Assembly (NCBI GenBank): GCA_028280845.1
Contig: JANQKZ010000062.1
Location: 1-46,008, forward strand
Origin: Opitutales bacterium
GTDB taxonomy: Bacteria > Verrucomicrobiota > Verrucomicrobiia > Opitutales > JABSRG01
DNA: 46,008 nucleotides
Direction: 5' to 3'
Part shown: piece after piece, positions 1-7,947 of the stretch
Numbering within the stretch: the stretch's first letter is position 1
How the letters are laid out: every line of letters begins with the position of its first letter
Notes under the pieces: generated by a model
Seen by the model: the letters and a program-made list of their open reading frames with translations, nothing else
The model's database searches: none
What the model was told of the DNA's origin: nothing
Made by a program: the position numbers and the translations under genes

Positions 1-1
1 T

Positions 2-151
2 TTCGTATGTGTGCCCAAGGGCGTAGAGCATCGACCGGTAGCCGATCAGCCGTGCTGGATTCTCCTTTTTGAGAAGCAGGGAACGATAAACACGGGAAGC
101 GTGGATTCCGACCTGACAGCGCCGTCCAACATCTGGATGGACTTGAAATAG
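2..151 (+). CDS. Cupin-domain protein, 3' end only
   Basis: An open frame runs in from the window edge for 49 codons to TAG at 149-151. It reads VPKGVEHRPVAD, then WILLFEKQGTINTG, the usual last strands of a small single-domain cupin (a VPKGVEHRP-type metal-side motif followed by a L(L/I)FE..GT.NTG strand). The histidine of the motif is one of the typical cupin metal ligands. The substrate cannot be told from the C-terminus. The gene is cut at its 5' end, so the start and total length are unknown. It is followed by a GC-rich hairpin and then, 109 bases downstream, by the ABC exporter gene, so it is probably a separate unit. Identification rests on recall of the family motif. Confidence 0.72.
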   Translation, partial: FVCVPKGVEHRPVADQPCWILLFEKQGTINTGSVDSDLTAPSNIWMDLK

Positions 152-164
152 GCGGGGACAGTTG

Positions 165-186
165 AGGCGGCGTGGTTTTGCCGCCT
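165..186 (+). terminator. GC-rich stem-loop after the cupin gene
   Basis: The arms GGCGGC (166-171) and GCCGCC (180-185) pair around the loop GTGGTTTT, with an extra A-T pair at 165/186. It starts 14 bases after the cupin stop. There is no T-run after the stem, so it is only terminator-like. It may end the cupin transcript and insulate the next gene. Confidence 0.4.
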
Positions 187-237
187 GCTGAAAAGAAAAT
201 GCTGGAAACCCCAGGCGAGTTAATCAGCATGAAGTGT

Positions 238-257
238 AACCGGTTCTGAATCGAACC
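238..257. promoter_or_regulatory. Dyad immediately before the ABC exporter start codon
   Basis: Two overlapping symmetric elements lie just ahead of the ATG at 261: the palindrome AACCGGTT (238-245) and the inverted repeat GGTTC-TGAATC-GAACC (242-257). No Shine-Dalgarno sequence is present and the dyad occupies the place where one would be. It could be an operator or an RNA hairpin that hides the start. This reading is inference. Confidence 0.35.
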
Positions 258-260
258 TTT

Positions 261-3200
261 ATGAAATCTGAATTCACTCCCCGGGGAATCCTGAAAAGGT
301 CATTGGGTTTAATTATTTTCCTGTGGATACTGGGGATTACCTGGACCTTTCTCTCCCTTGTCAGGCCCCAACAAATCAAATCCCTAACCGAGGTGTTCTC
401 CTCAGGGACTGAGGTCTCCTGGAGCACGGTGAATTGGATTCTGCTCATCTTGCTCGCGGCCCAGTTCACCCTGTCCATTCTGACCTATTTTCAGGTTCGA
501 TTTACCAAGCGCCTGGTGGATGACGTGTATTACCGGTTTAATCTGAACCTTTTTGGACGGGCGATCCGGTTTAGCCCGGAGTTTTTCAGGCAACGGGATC
601 CGGAAGAAGTGAACAACCGGATCCTGGAAGAATCCCACATTGTCAGTAAATTTTACGTGACCACGCTCGTCTGGTTTCCCCTGACCTGCATCGATTTGAT
701 TGCATATGGGGCATATATGTTTTTCGTCAACTGGTCCCTCGCTCTTCTCGTCATCCCGCTGGCCTTTTTAAACGGGTATTTTCTCTTTTTTGATAAACGC
801 ATCCAGGCCATCAACCGGGAATCGCGCAGACACTGGGATGCGACCCGGGTTCGCTCGAAAGAGTGTATGCTGTCCGTGGAAGAATACCGGACCAACAATG
901 TGTTTGCTTACGGTCTTCACCTGCTGGGCGCCCCGCTCGAACGCTTCTGGCGGTCCCGGCACGAGATCAGTGCTCTGAAATCGCTTTTTCGAGCCGTATC
1001 GCCTGTAATCCAGATGATTCAGGATGGGGTGTTGCTCTGGGTAGGGGCGGCGCTATGCATCCTCACCCTTAAGGCACAGATGGGGGATGGTTTCGAAACG
1101 TCGTGGCCGGAGGTCATAGCTTTCATCGTGGTGGCGGGGATGTTTTTGAAACCGATTGAACGGTTTTCCCAGACCATCATCGATTGGCGTATGAACCGGG
1201 TTAACATCCGGCGGTTAGAGGAGTTTGAAAAGGAAGCGATCGCCTTTCCTGAGGAGGAACCAGAGGCTGCGGCTGAGCTGAAGACTTATGACATTACATT
1301 TGATGATGTTACGTTTACCACGCAATCCGGGTTCACGCTCCTCAATCGGCTGCAGTTTGAAGTTCCCTATGGAACCAAGGTGGCTCTGGTGGGCCCGGCA
1401 GGATGTGGCAAATCGACTATCATGCGGATGCTGGTGAAAGACTACCGTCCGAGCGAAGGAACGATCCGGTATGGGGAGGACTCGATTACGGGGATCACGC
1501 TGGCTGCGATTGCTTCAAAGATCGGGTATGTGGCGCAGCATCCTGTACTACAAAATGGAACCATCCGGGAAAACCTCCTCCTTGGCCTGCGAATGCCATC
1601 CACCTCCACCGTAGAGTTTGGAGGCTATCCCCTGGCGATCGATCATCTGACGGGGATTCAATCTCTTGACGATCTGGACCGGCGGATTTATGAGGTCATT
1701 GAATCGGTCGCGCTAACCAAAGATGTGTTCCGCAAAGGGTTGGATGGAGGCCATACCGGCGAATGGCCCCGGGCGGAAGCGGAACAGTTGAGAAGCCATG
1801 TAATGACTCAACTGGAGGATAAGAGTGGTCAGCTAATCGAACGGTTTTCCTTTGATTCTATCTTATGGGAAGGGCGGTTTGAAGATAACCTGCGGTTTGG
1901 GCTGCCCTGGGAACTCCACTTGCAGGATAAGTCCAGTTCGACACAGACTTTTGCCGCTTGGTTGCTTGGCCAGGATTCTCGCAAAGAGCTTGTCGAGCAA
2001 TTCCTCGGGCTGGCCATGACCTTCATCATTGAGGATGAAATTCTTCAAACCCGTCTGGGGCTCCAGCGAGAGGAAGACAACCCATCCGGGAGGACCCCCC
2101 GCGGGCAGCCCGAGGCCCATTCGCTTGTGGATCTGGAAACCATGAGTTCACAGGAGCGGGAAACAGTTTTGGCCTTTTTCCTTCAATTGGATTCCCGTAA
2201 AGTTTTTGAAAAACAGGATGACCCCGGCTTTGTCGATCGGGTTATCCAGATCAGGAAGTGGATCAGTGGAACCTTGAATCCGGATGGAACCCTGGCCGAC
2301 TTTACGAAGCCTCACCTTTGTGAAGCGTTATCCAATCGGGAACGCATTCTGTTGGGTCGGGTTAGATCGCGGAACTATCAGGCTACGGAAAAACTGGATC
2401 AGACGATCCTGACCGCGGCGGAAAGCCTTGGGCTCGTGTCCGTCATTATGGATTGGGGGCTGAATTATGAAATTGGGGAAAATGGGCGCTTCCTCTCCGG
2501 AGGCCAGCGACAGAAACTTGCCCTCGGGCGTGCCCTGATCAAAGAGCCAGAAATCCTCTTTCTTGATGAAGCGACATCGGCTCTGGATGAGATCTCTCAA
2601 CACCATGTTGTCCAATCGATCCAGCGCGCAATGGAAGGTAAAACCGTCATTGCGATCAGCCACCGGTTGTCCACTGTCGGGGCGGATGACCTGGTGCTCG
2701 TTCTGGATCGCGGCCGTCTCATCCAAAAGGGTGCATTTCGGGAGCTATCCACCCAGCCGGGTTTACTCCGCGAGCTGCTCGCACTCCATGAGCCGGAAAA
2801 AACCTTGCCCGACCTGTCGCCCACCGCAGCTTCCGCCGAGGACTTGGAGGAAGGGGTTATCAACTCTCTGTCCTCTATTGAGACGACCCTGTCCCGGTGC
2901 CCGTTGTTTGAGAACCTGGAATTTCCACATCTTCAGTTTCTAGCCGGGATCACCCGTGAGGTAGAAGTTTCTGCAGGGGAGATGCTTTTCCACAAAGGAG
3001 ATCCAGGTGAAGAATTTTTCGTTATTATCCAGGGGGAGGTAGCGTTTTTGGCGCCGACCGAAGATGTCAGCCTGGAGCCGTTGGAGATCGTTGATGTATA
3101 TGGACCGGGTGAAAGCTTTGGGGAAGTTGCCCTCTTCTCGGAAGGATTACGCACGCTGGGGGCCCGCGCCAACACGGACTTGTTGCTCGGGGTCATGCAT

Positions 3201-3302
3201 CGGGAGGATTTTCTGCAGGCTATCTCCAGAATTCCTGAGATAGGCGTGCAGCTTCTTGGAACCCTTGCCAGGCGTATTGCCTCTCTTCGTAATGTCGGAT
3301 AA
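261..3302 (+). CDS. ABC exporter (membrane domain + ATPase with large insertion) fused to a cyclic-nucleotide-binding domain
   Basis: A 1013-residue type IV-like ABC exporter half-transporter. About six hydrophobic helices lie in residues 12-305. The ATPase shows Walker A GPAGCGKST (K384), Q-loop Q426, signature LSGGQ (745-749), Walker B EILFLDE (D769, catalytic E770) and switch H801. Walker A and the signature are about 360 residues apart, against roughly 110-120 in an ordinary ABC ATPase, so about 250 residues are inserted after the Q-loop. The insert contains a second NLRFG element (543-547) echoing the first RENLLLG. The C-terminus (about 875-1005) is a Crp-type cNMP-binding domain whose phosphate cassette is intact: FGEVALF with E955, and R964. 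Known: such domains gate proteins by cAMP or cGMP. Inferred: transport is controlled by the product of the cyclase encoded next, whose start overlaps this stop by 11 bases. The substrate is unknown. Confidence 0.85.
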   Translation: MKSEFTPRGILKRSLGLIIFLWILGITWTFLSLVRPQQIKSLTEVFSSGTEVSWSTVNWILLILLAAQFTLSILTYFQVRFTKRLVDDVYYRFNLNLFGRAIRFSPEFFRQRDPEEVNNRILEESHIVSKFYVTTLVWFPLTCIDLIAYGAYMFFVNWSLALLVIPLAFLNGYFLFFDKRIQAINRESRRHWDATRVRSKECMLSVEEYRTNNVFAYGLHLLGAPLERFWRSRHEISALKSLFRAVSPVIQMIQDGVLLWVGAALCILTLKAQMGDGFETSWPEVIAFIVVAGMFLKPIERFSQTIIDWRMNRVNIRRLEEFEKEAIAFPEEEPEAAAELKTYDITFDDVTFTTQSGFTLLNRLQFEVPYGTKVALVGPAGCGKSTIMRMLVKDYRPSEGTIRYGEDSITGITLAAIASKIGYVAQHPVLQNGTIRENLLLGLRMPSTSTVEFGGYPLAIDHLTGIQSLDDLDRRIYEVIESVALTKDVFRKGLDGGHTGEWPRAEAEQLRSHVMTQLEDKSGQLIERFSFDSILWEGRFEDNLRFGLPWELHLQDKSSSTQTFAAWLLGQDSRKELVEQFLGLAMTFIIEDEILQTRLGLQREEDNPSGRTPRGQPEAHSLVDLETMSSQERETVLAFFLQLDSRKVFEKQDDPGFVDRVIQIRKWISGTLNPDGTLADFTKPHLCEALSNRERILLGRVRSRNYQATEKLDQTILTAAESLGLVSVIMDWGLNYEIGENGRFLSGGQRQKLALGRALIKEPEILFLDEATSALDEISQHHVVQSIQRAMEGKTVIAISHRLSTVGADDLVLVLDRGRLIQKGAFRELSTQPGLLRELLALHEPEKTLPDLSPTAASAEDLEEGVINSLSSIETTLSRCPLFENLEFPHLQFLAGITREVEVSAGEMLFHKGDPGEEFFVIIQGEVAFLAPTEDVSLEPLEIVDVYGPGESFGEVALFSEGLRTLGARANTDLLLGVMHREDFLQAISRIPEIGVQLLGTLARRIASLRNVG

Positions 3303-5541
3303 CCCGCAGCCTCCCGAATCCTCCGATTGGAAGCCACCCGCTGCTAAGCAAACCACCTTAGATGCCTTCCCGGATCTGCTGAAACCGTATGTGGAGGCCC
3401 TGGCAGAAGAGGTGCATAACCAATGGGCCCGGCGTCGGCATGAGGAGGGATGGCGGTATGGGCCGGAGCGCAATGATCGCCTCAAAGAGACCCCGACCAT
3501 GGTGGCTTACAGGGATTTATCCGAGGAGGAAAAGGCCTATGACCGTGCAACAGCGCTAGCTACGTTATCTTTCCTCATCGACCGGGGCCTTATCTTTGGG
3601 GATGAACCGAAAGCGGGAGACCCTCGGGGAAACTCGTTAGTCGAATGGCTCAACAGCCAGAACAAGCTCAACGCCCGGCGGGTGGAACAGATCTGGGAGA
3701 GCCGTGATCCAGAGACATGGAAACAGGAGCCCCAGGCTTATCGCTTCCTGGCGAGGTTGGCCTCCGGATTCGGGGCCCCCTTTCTCAGTTATGACATTGC
3801 GGCGGAAGGGTATGCGCTAAGGCGGGAGCATTTTTCCGATCGGACCGTCTTCAGTGATCTGGGGAATCAACAGGGCCTTTCCCTGCTGGAAACCGGAGCC
3901 CTGGATGGAGCCCGGCAATTGATTCAAAGTCTGAAAACAGATGGATTGGCTAATGCGGATACGGCTGGCCTGGAGGGTCGTATCTACAAGGCTTTGGGTC
4001 ACCACGAGGCCGATCCTGAAAAACGGCGACAGCATTTTAATCGCAGTATTGAGGCGTATGCTGGGCCCTTCGAGCGAGCATATCGTCGATACCGGGAACA
4101 GGGGGAAGTCTCAGCCGCAGGCGAGGCTTACTACCTGGGAATCAATGTGGCTACCCTGAGTTTGTTTGCCGGGGAAGGGGAGTCCTCCCGGGAGGTAGCG
4201 ATCCGGGTAAAAGCAGTTTGCTTGGAAACACTCAGGGCGGATGAAGCGGAAGGGCGAGAATCACCTCATTGGCTCTTGGCTACTCTGGGGGAGGCTGAGC
4301 TGTTGCTTAGGGAGTTGGAGTCTGCCCGAAGGTATTACCGCCGTGTGGTTGAGCTCGCAGGGAAGCAGGTGCGGGTCTTGAATTCCATGCGTAGGCAAGC
4401 GGTCCAGATTGCGCGGCATATGGGGATGAATCGGACGGAAATAGAGGCTTGGTTTAATCCACCACTCGTTTTGGTTATTCATGATCCGGGGAGTCCCAGG
4501 CTGCTGGAGGCATCTTTAAAGGCCCTGTTGGTCGAGGAACCGGCATCGGTTGTGGAAGTCTATGGAACCTTGTCCACGCAAAATGAATTGGCAGCGTGGT
4601 CTCTCCTTCATCGAGCAGGGTATTCGCTTTTTCCTACCTTACCGCTGGGACGCAAGCAGACCCTGGAACAGTTTTCCTCGGGACAGGAGCAGGCGGAGAT
4701 TAGGGAGATCCTCCACGCGGCTGACCGCCTGATCGGAGAAGTCACGGACATTGGTGAAGGGGAACGGCTGCCATTAGCGTATTTTCACCAATATCTGGAA
4801 GGTCAGGTAGCTCTGAGAAGCGAGAGCTTATCCGCCCGGGTCCGTCGGGTCATTCTGGGTGCGGAGTTAGCCTCTGCGCCAGCAAGTCCTTTAATCTCGA
4901 TATGGCACGCCGGGGATCTGGAAGTAGAAGCGGTTGCTGCGGCAGAGCACCCGGTTGTAGACCCGATTTCTGCGGGGCAGCCGGTGGTTGCCCGTTCTCC
5001 CTGGGTAATCCGAGCGATGCTCTTTTCTGATGCCAAGGGTTATGCGGAGTTGGATACGGCGGCCTTGCAGATCTTCAATGAGGCCTATCTCGGGGTGATT
5101 GGAGCGGTGACCGATGCCTACGACGATCAGCTCCTGTCTAAACGCACGGCGGGGGATGGTCTATTCCTTGTGTTTGATCGCCTGGAAAGCGCGGTCCGGC
5201 TTGCCCTCGATCTGAAAGACGGCCTTGCCAAAGTGAACTGGAATGCCCTGGGTATACCCGGAACGCTCGCCACGCGCACTTCCTTAGATGCGGGGCCCGT
5301 GTTGGTTTACCACGACCCCGTCATGCATAAGCCGGAGGTGGCTGGGCCCTTTGTCAATCGGGCGGCCCGAATAGAGCCCATAACCCCATTGGGAGAGATT
5401 TATGTCAGTGAAACCTTTGCCGCCCTGGTGCGCGCAAACCGAATAACCGGGGTGCAATTTGAATATGCCGGGGTGCATATCCTGCCGAAAGGTTATGGAA
5501 GTATCCCCCTTTACCGCATGGCCCGCACCTCGGGGCTATAG
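3292..5541 (+). CDS. RyR - TPR-S - SLOG-like - class III nucleotidyl cyclase
   Basis: The start is ATG 3292, overlapping the exporter stop, giving 749 residues; an upstream in-frame start at 3256 would overlap more. Residues 25-100 match the RyR domain (VHNQWARRR, GWRYG, VAYRDLSEEEKAYDRA). Residues about 145-385 match the TPR-S/DUF4071 repeats (YYLGINVATLSLFAG at 280, then WLLATLGEAELLL). Residues about 395-550 look like a diverged Rossmann/SLOG domain (weak). The C-terminus is a class III cyclase with both metal aspartates (D580 in FSDAKGY, D622 in AGDGLFLVF) and the transition-state pair N689/R693 in FVNRAAR. The base-selecting positions are unusual: Arg618 sits where adenylyl cyclases have Lys and Pro686 where they usually have Asp. 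It should therefore be active but make an uncertain nucleotide. No signal peptide or membrane segment is evident, so it is cytoplasmic. RyR and TPR-S are likely sensor modules. Confidence 0.82.
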   Translation: MSDNPQPPESSDWKPPAAKQTTLDAFPDLLKPYVEALAEEVHNQWARRRHEEGWRYGPERNDRLKETPTMVAYRDLSEEEKAYDRATALATLSFLIDRGLIFGDEPKAGDPRGNSLVEWLNSQNKLNARRVEQIWESRDPETWKQEPQAYRFLARLASGFGAPFLSYDIAAEGYALRREHFSDRTVFSDLGNQQGLSLLETGALDGARQLIQSLKTDGLANADTAGLEGRIYKALGHHEADPEKRRQHFNRSIEAYAGPFERAYRRYREQGEVSAAGEAYYLGINVATLSLFAGEGESSREVAIRVKAVCLETLRADEAEGRESPHWLLATLGEAELLLRELESARRYYRRVVELAGKQVRVLNSMRRQAVQIARHMGMNRTEIEAWFNPPLVLVIHDPGSPRLLEASLKALLVEEPASVVEVYGTLSTQNELAAWSLLHRAGYSLFPTLPLGRKQTLEQFSSGQEQAEIREILHAADRLIGEVTDIGEGERLPLAYFHQYLEGQVALRSESLSARVRRVILGAELASAPASPLISIWHAGDLEVEAVAAAEHPVVDPISAGQPVVARSPWVIRAMLFSDAKGYAELDTAALQIFNEAYLGVIGAVTDAYDDQLLSKRTAGDGLFLVFDRLESAVRLALDLKDGLAKVNWNALGIPGTLATRTSLDAGPVLVYHDPVMHKPEVAGPFVNRAARIEPITPLGEIYVSETFAALVRANRITGVQFEYAGVHILPKGYGSIPLYRMARTSGL

Positions 5542-5580
5542 ACTTGACCGAAGTATTCTCCAATTTAACTGTTTTCACCT

Positions 5581-6345
5581 ATGTCGGACTCTCCCTCTCT
5601 CGCTTCCCTTGAGCAAAAATTGGCCGACGTTTCCACATTACTCCTCGAGTTGAAGCACGACCTTGAACGGCTCAAAGGAACTCCTGCACCCGAGGCACCG
5701 ACCCTTCCACCCACCTTGGTGGCCTACCTCGGACTAGAGGAAAGCTGGGCCACGGATAAGGCTATGGAATGTGTGTTACAGGCGGCCATGCACACTGTCG
5801 GTGGACAGGGTGCCGGTCTGACGCTTTATCAAGCTGAAACCGAACGATTAGTGTTTCGAGCCGCTATCGGTGATGGATCCGAGGGCATTCTGGGATACGA
5901 AGTCCCTGTAGATCGATCCCAGCATGGACTGGCATTTGCCACCGGAGAAATCCAGGCATCTAAGCCGCTGCACAGCGAAATTGAGCAATCCGCCGGTGTG
6001 GCGTACACGAGCGTGCTGGTGGCTCCGTTGATTAGCGGCGAGGATCCCATCGGAACCATCAGTGTCGTCAACAAGCGAGACGGAACCGGGTTTTCCCCAG
6101 GCGATATCGAGGCTTTCCAGCCTTTTTCCGAATTGGCGGCTCAAATTGTCATGCAGAAAACCCGTGAGCAGGCGATACTCCAGGGCATCCGCGAGGGGAG
6201 GTTGGAGGATGATGCTGGTGGCCTTGCCGTGAACCCGGAAGAACAGGCCATCTTAGGACTCGTGGAAGTGCTGGCCCCGATGGTGGGGAAGTCCGATCCC
6301 CTCTTGCAGGCGATCCGAAATCTGATTCAGTCCATTCCTCGCTAA
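5581..6345 (+). CDS. Coiled-coil / GAF-domain protein
   Basis: 254 residues. The N-terminus (about 5-36) is a heptad-rich helix able to form a coiled coil. Residues about 55-200 read as one GAF domain, with the typical core GAGLTLYQAETERLVFRAA, a GLAFATGE helix, a VAPLISGEDPIGTISVVNK strand pair, and an FSPGDIEAFQPFSELAAQI end. The last 50 residues form amphipathic helices. There is no output domain, so it is probably a dimeric ligand-binding adaptor. GAF domains bind cyclic nucleotides, haem or other small molecules; which one cannot be seen. It lies 39 bases after the cyclase stop and its TAA is followed at once by the protease ATG, which ties it to the cassette. No Shine-Dalgarno site is clear before its ATG. 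Confidence 0.8.
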   Translation: MSDSPSLASLEQKLADVSTLLLELKHDLERLKGTPAPEAPTLPPTLVAYLGLEESWATDKAMECVLQAAMHTVGGQGAGLTLYQAETERLVFRAAIGDGSEGILGYEVPVDRSQHGLAFATGEIQASKPLHSEIEQSAGVAYTSVLVAPLISGEDPIGTISVVNKRDGTGFSPGDIEAFQPFSELAAQIVMQKTREQAILQGIREGRLEDDAGGLAVNPEEQAILGLVEVLAPMVGKSDPLLQAIRNLIQSIPR

Positions 6346-7113
6346 ATGCCTCCCATTATTCATCCGGACATCTCTATTGACTGGCTGAGATCCCATGCCA
6401 CGGGAAAAGGGGTTCGTGTCGCAGTCATCGACAGCGGCATTGATGCTACTCATCCGGATTTTGGTGATTCGGTTCACGGGGGTTGCCGGATTTTCAAAGG
6501 AGAGGACGGGCAGACTCAGGTTGAGGAAGTTGCGGCTGGCACTGTCAATGATACCTTCGGCCATGGTACGGCTGTAGCGGGCATTATTCATGATCTTGCC
6601 CCCGATGCGGAGATCGTGGATGTCAAAGTCCTGGATGCGTTTAATACCTGTACGGGTGACATTCTCATCGCAGGGGCAAAATGGGCTTTGGATCATGGAT
6701 TTCGGGTGATCAACATGAGCCTGGCTACCGCCAAACGTCAGTGGTTCCAACCGCTGTTTGAGGTTTGTGAGCAGGCATACATTCAAAACAGTATCCTGGT
6801 GGTATCCAAAAAGAATTTCGGACACATGGGGTGTCCGGCAATGTTTTCCAGTGTGATCTCGGTGGATCGCGAGGATTATATGGACAAGTTTCAGGTGCAC
6901 TATCGGCCCCATAACATTATTGAATATGATGCCCGAGGTACCCAGGTCCAGACGCTTGCCCCCGGCGGGGGCTATGTGGAGCAAACTGGAACCAGTTTTG
7001 CCACTCCGCATGTCAGTGGATTAGTGTCCTTGCTTCTCGAGCAATTTCCGGAAATGAATCCAGTGGAGGCCAAGGCAGTCTTAAAGAGCCTATCTCAAGG
7101 ACGGGCCCCATAG
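6346..7113 (+). CDS. Minimal cytoplasmic subtilisin-like (S8) serine protease
   Basis: 255 residues with a complete S8 triad: D29 (VAVIDSGID), H73 (FGHGTAVAGI) and S217 (GTSFATPH), plus oxyanion N157 in SKKNFGHMGCPAMF. It begins directly with the catalytic fold: no signal peptide, no inhibitor I9 prodomain and no C-terminal extension, whereas secreted subtilisins usually have both signal and prodomain. It is therefore expected to be intracellular and active without maturation, or held by a partner such as the GAF protein whose stop codon abuts this ATG. The target is unknown; other products of the cassette or a host factor are possible. Translation probably depends on coupling, as no ribosome site is visible. 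Confidence 0.88.
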   Translation: MPPIIHPDISIDWLRSHATGKGVRVAVIDSGIDATHPDFGDSVHGGCRIFKGEDGQTQVEEVAAGTVNDTFGHGTAVAGIIHDLAPDAEIVDVKVLDAFNTCTGDILIAGAKWALDHGFRVINMSLATAKRQWFQPLFEVCEQAYIQNSILVVSKKNFGHMGCPAMFSSVISVDREDYMDKFQVHYRPHNIIEYDARGTQVQTLAPGGGYVEQTGTSFATPHVSGLVSLLLEQFPEMNPVEAKAVLKSLSQGRAP

Positions 7114-7161
7114 GTTTTTTTTCCTCATGCCATATCCCCGGGATTGCTAAACGAGCCGGGG
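7089..7161 (+). terminator. Possible terminator(s) closing the cyclase/protease cassette
   Basis: Two elements follow each other. The first is CCTAT (7089-7093) pairing with ATAGG (7110-7114), followed directly by eight T (7115-7122); the stem is weak but the T-run is good. The second is CCCCGG (7136-7141) pairing with CCGGGG (7156-7161) around a 14-base loop, without a T-run. Together they suggest a transcript end between the protease and the HAD gene. Confidence 0.4.
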
Positions 7162-7179
7162 CAATTTACGAGAGAAGAT

Positions 7180-7875
7180 ATGCGACCCACTTGGCTGGCT
7201 TTTGATGCAGATGATACCCTCTGGGTAAATGAGCCCTTTTTCTTTCAAGCGCAGGACCGGTTGGAGGAGCTCCTCAAACCGTATGCCGATTTCAGCGAGG
7301 AGGCCATGGTTGATGCGCTCTATCGGGTAGAGCGGAAGAACCTTGGCCTGTTTGGTTATGGGGCGAAGGGCTTTACGCTCTCTATGATCGAAAGTGCGAT
7401 TGAGCTGTCCGGGGGTAAGGTGACGGCCCAGGACATTCAGCAGATTCTCGATTGGGGCAAGGGCGTCATGGGTTATCCTATCGAGTTGTTCGATGAGGTG
7501 GACGAGCTGTTGCCTCGGTTAAAGCAAGACTACCGGATGATGATCATCACTAAGGGCGAACTGTTTAATCAGGAGAGCAAAATTGCTCGCTCCGGCCTGG
7601 CCCAGCATTTTGAGATCATTGAGATTGTTTCAGAAAAAGACCCTGAGACGTATCGCAAAATCCTGGAGCGTCATGCCATTGAACCTGGCGAGGTTTTGAT
7701 GATCGGAAACTCTATTCGATCCGATATCCTCCCCTGTGTAGAAATTGGGATACAGGCCGTCCATATTCCGCGAGTCGTCTACTGGCAGCATGAGACCGTG
7801 GATAGTACGGGAAATGCAGAATTTGGAGTGATCGATTCCTTGCAGGATCTTCCGGCGTATTTGAATAATCTGTAA
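7180..7875 (+). CDS. HAD-superfamily hydrolase (phosphatase-like)
   Basis: 231 residues from ATG 7180, preceded by a purine-rich AGAGAAG ribosome site; a longer form from TTG 7144 would run into the hairpin and lose that site. Motif I is FDADDTLW (nucleophile D9, acid D11), motif II lies in MMIITKGE, and motif IV is MIGNSIRSDI. A helical cap follows motif I, as in the YjjG/phosphoglycolate phosphatase group. It probably dephosphorylates a small phosphorylated metabolite such as a nucleotide or sugar phosphate. It follows the cyclase cassette on the same strand but after candidate terminators, so membership in that system is open; a role in turning over a nucleotide messenger is only speculation. 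Confidence 0.85.
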   Translation: MRPTWLAFDADDTLWVNEPFFFQAQDRLEELLKPYADFSEEAMVDALYRVERKNLGLFGYGAKGFTLSMIESAIELSGGKVTAQDIQQILDWGKGVMGYPIELFDEVDELLPRLKQDYRMMIITKGELFNQESKIARSGLAQHFEIIEIVSEKDPETYRKILERHAIEPGEVLMIGNSIRSDILPCVEIGIQAVHIPRVVYWQHETVDSTGNAEFGVIDSLQDLPAYLNNL

Positions 7876-7947
7876 AAGTGGATCGTTTGGTCCTGAAAGC
7901 GATTGAAGCATGAACCTGACTCGTGTTGACTTTACCCACCCTTTGGC

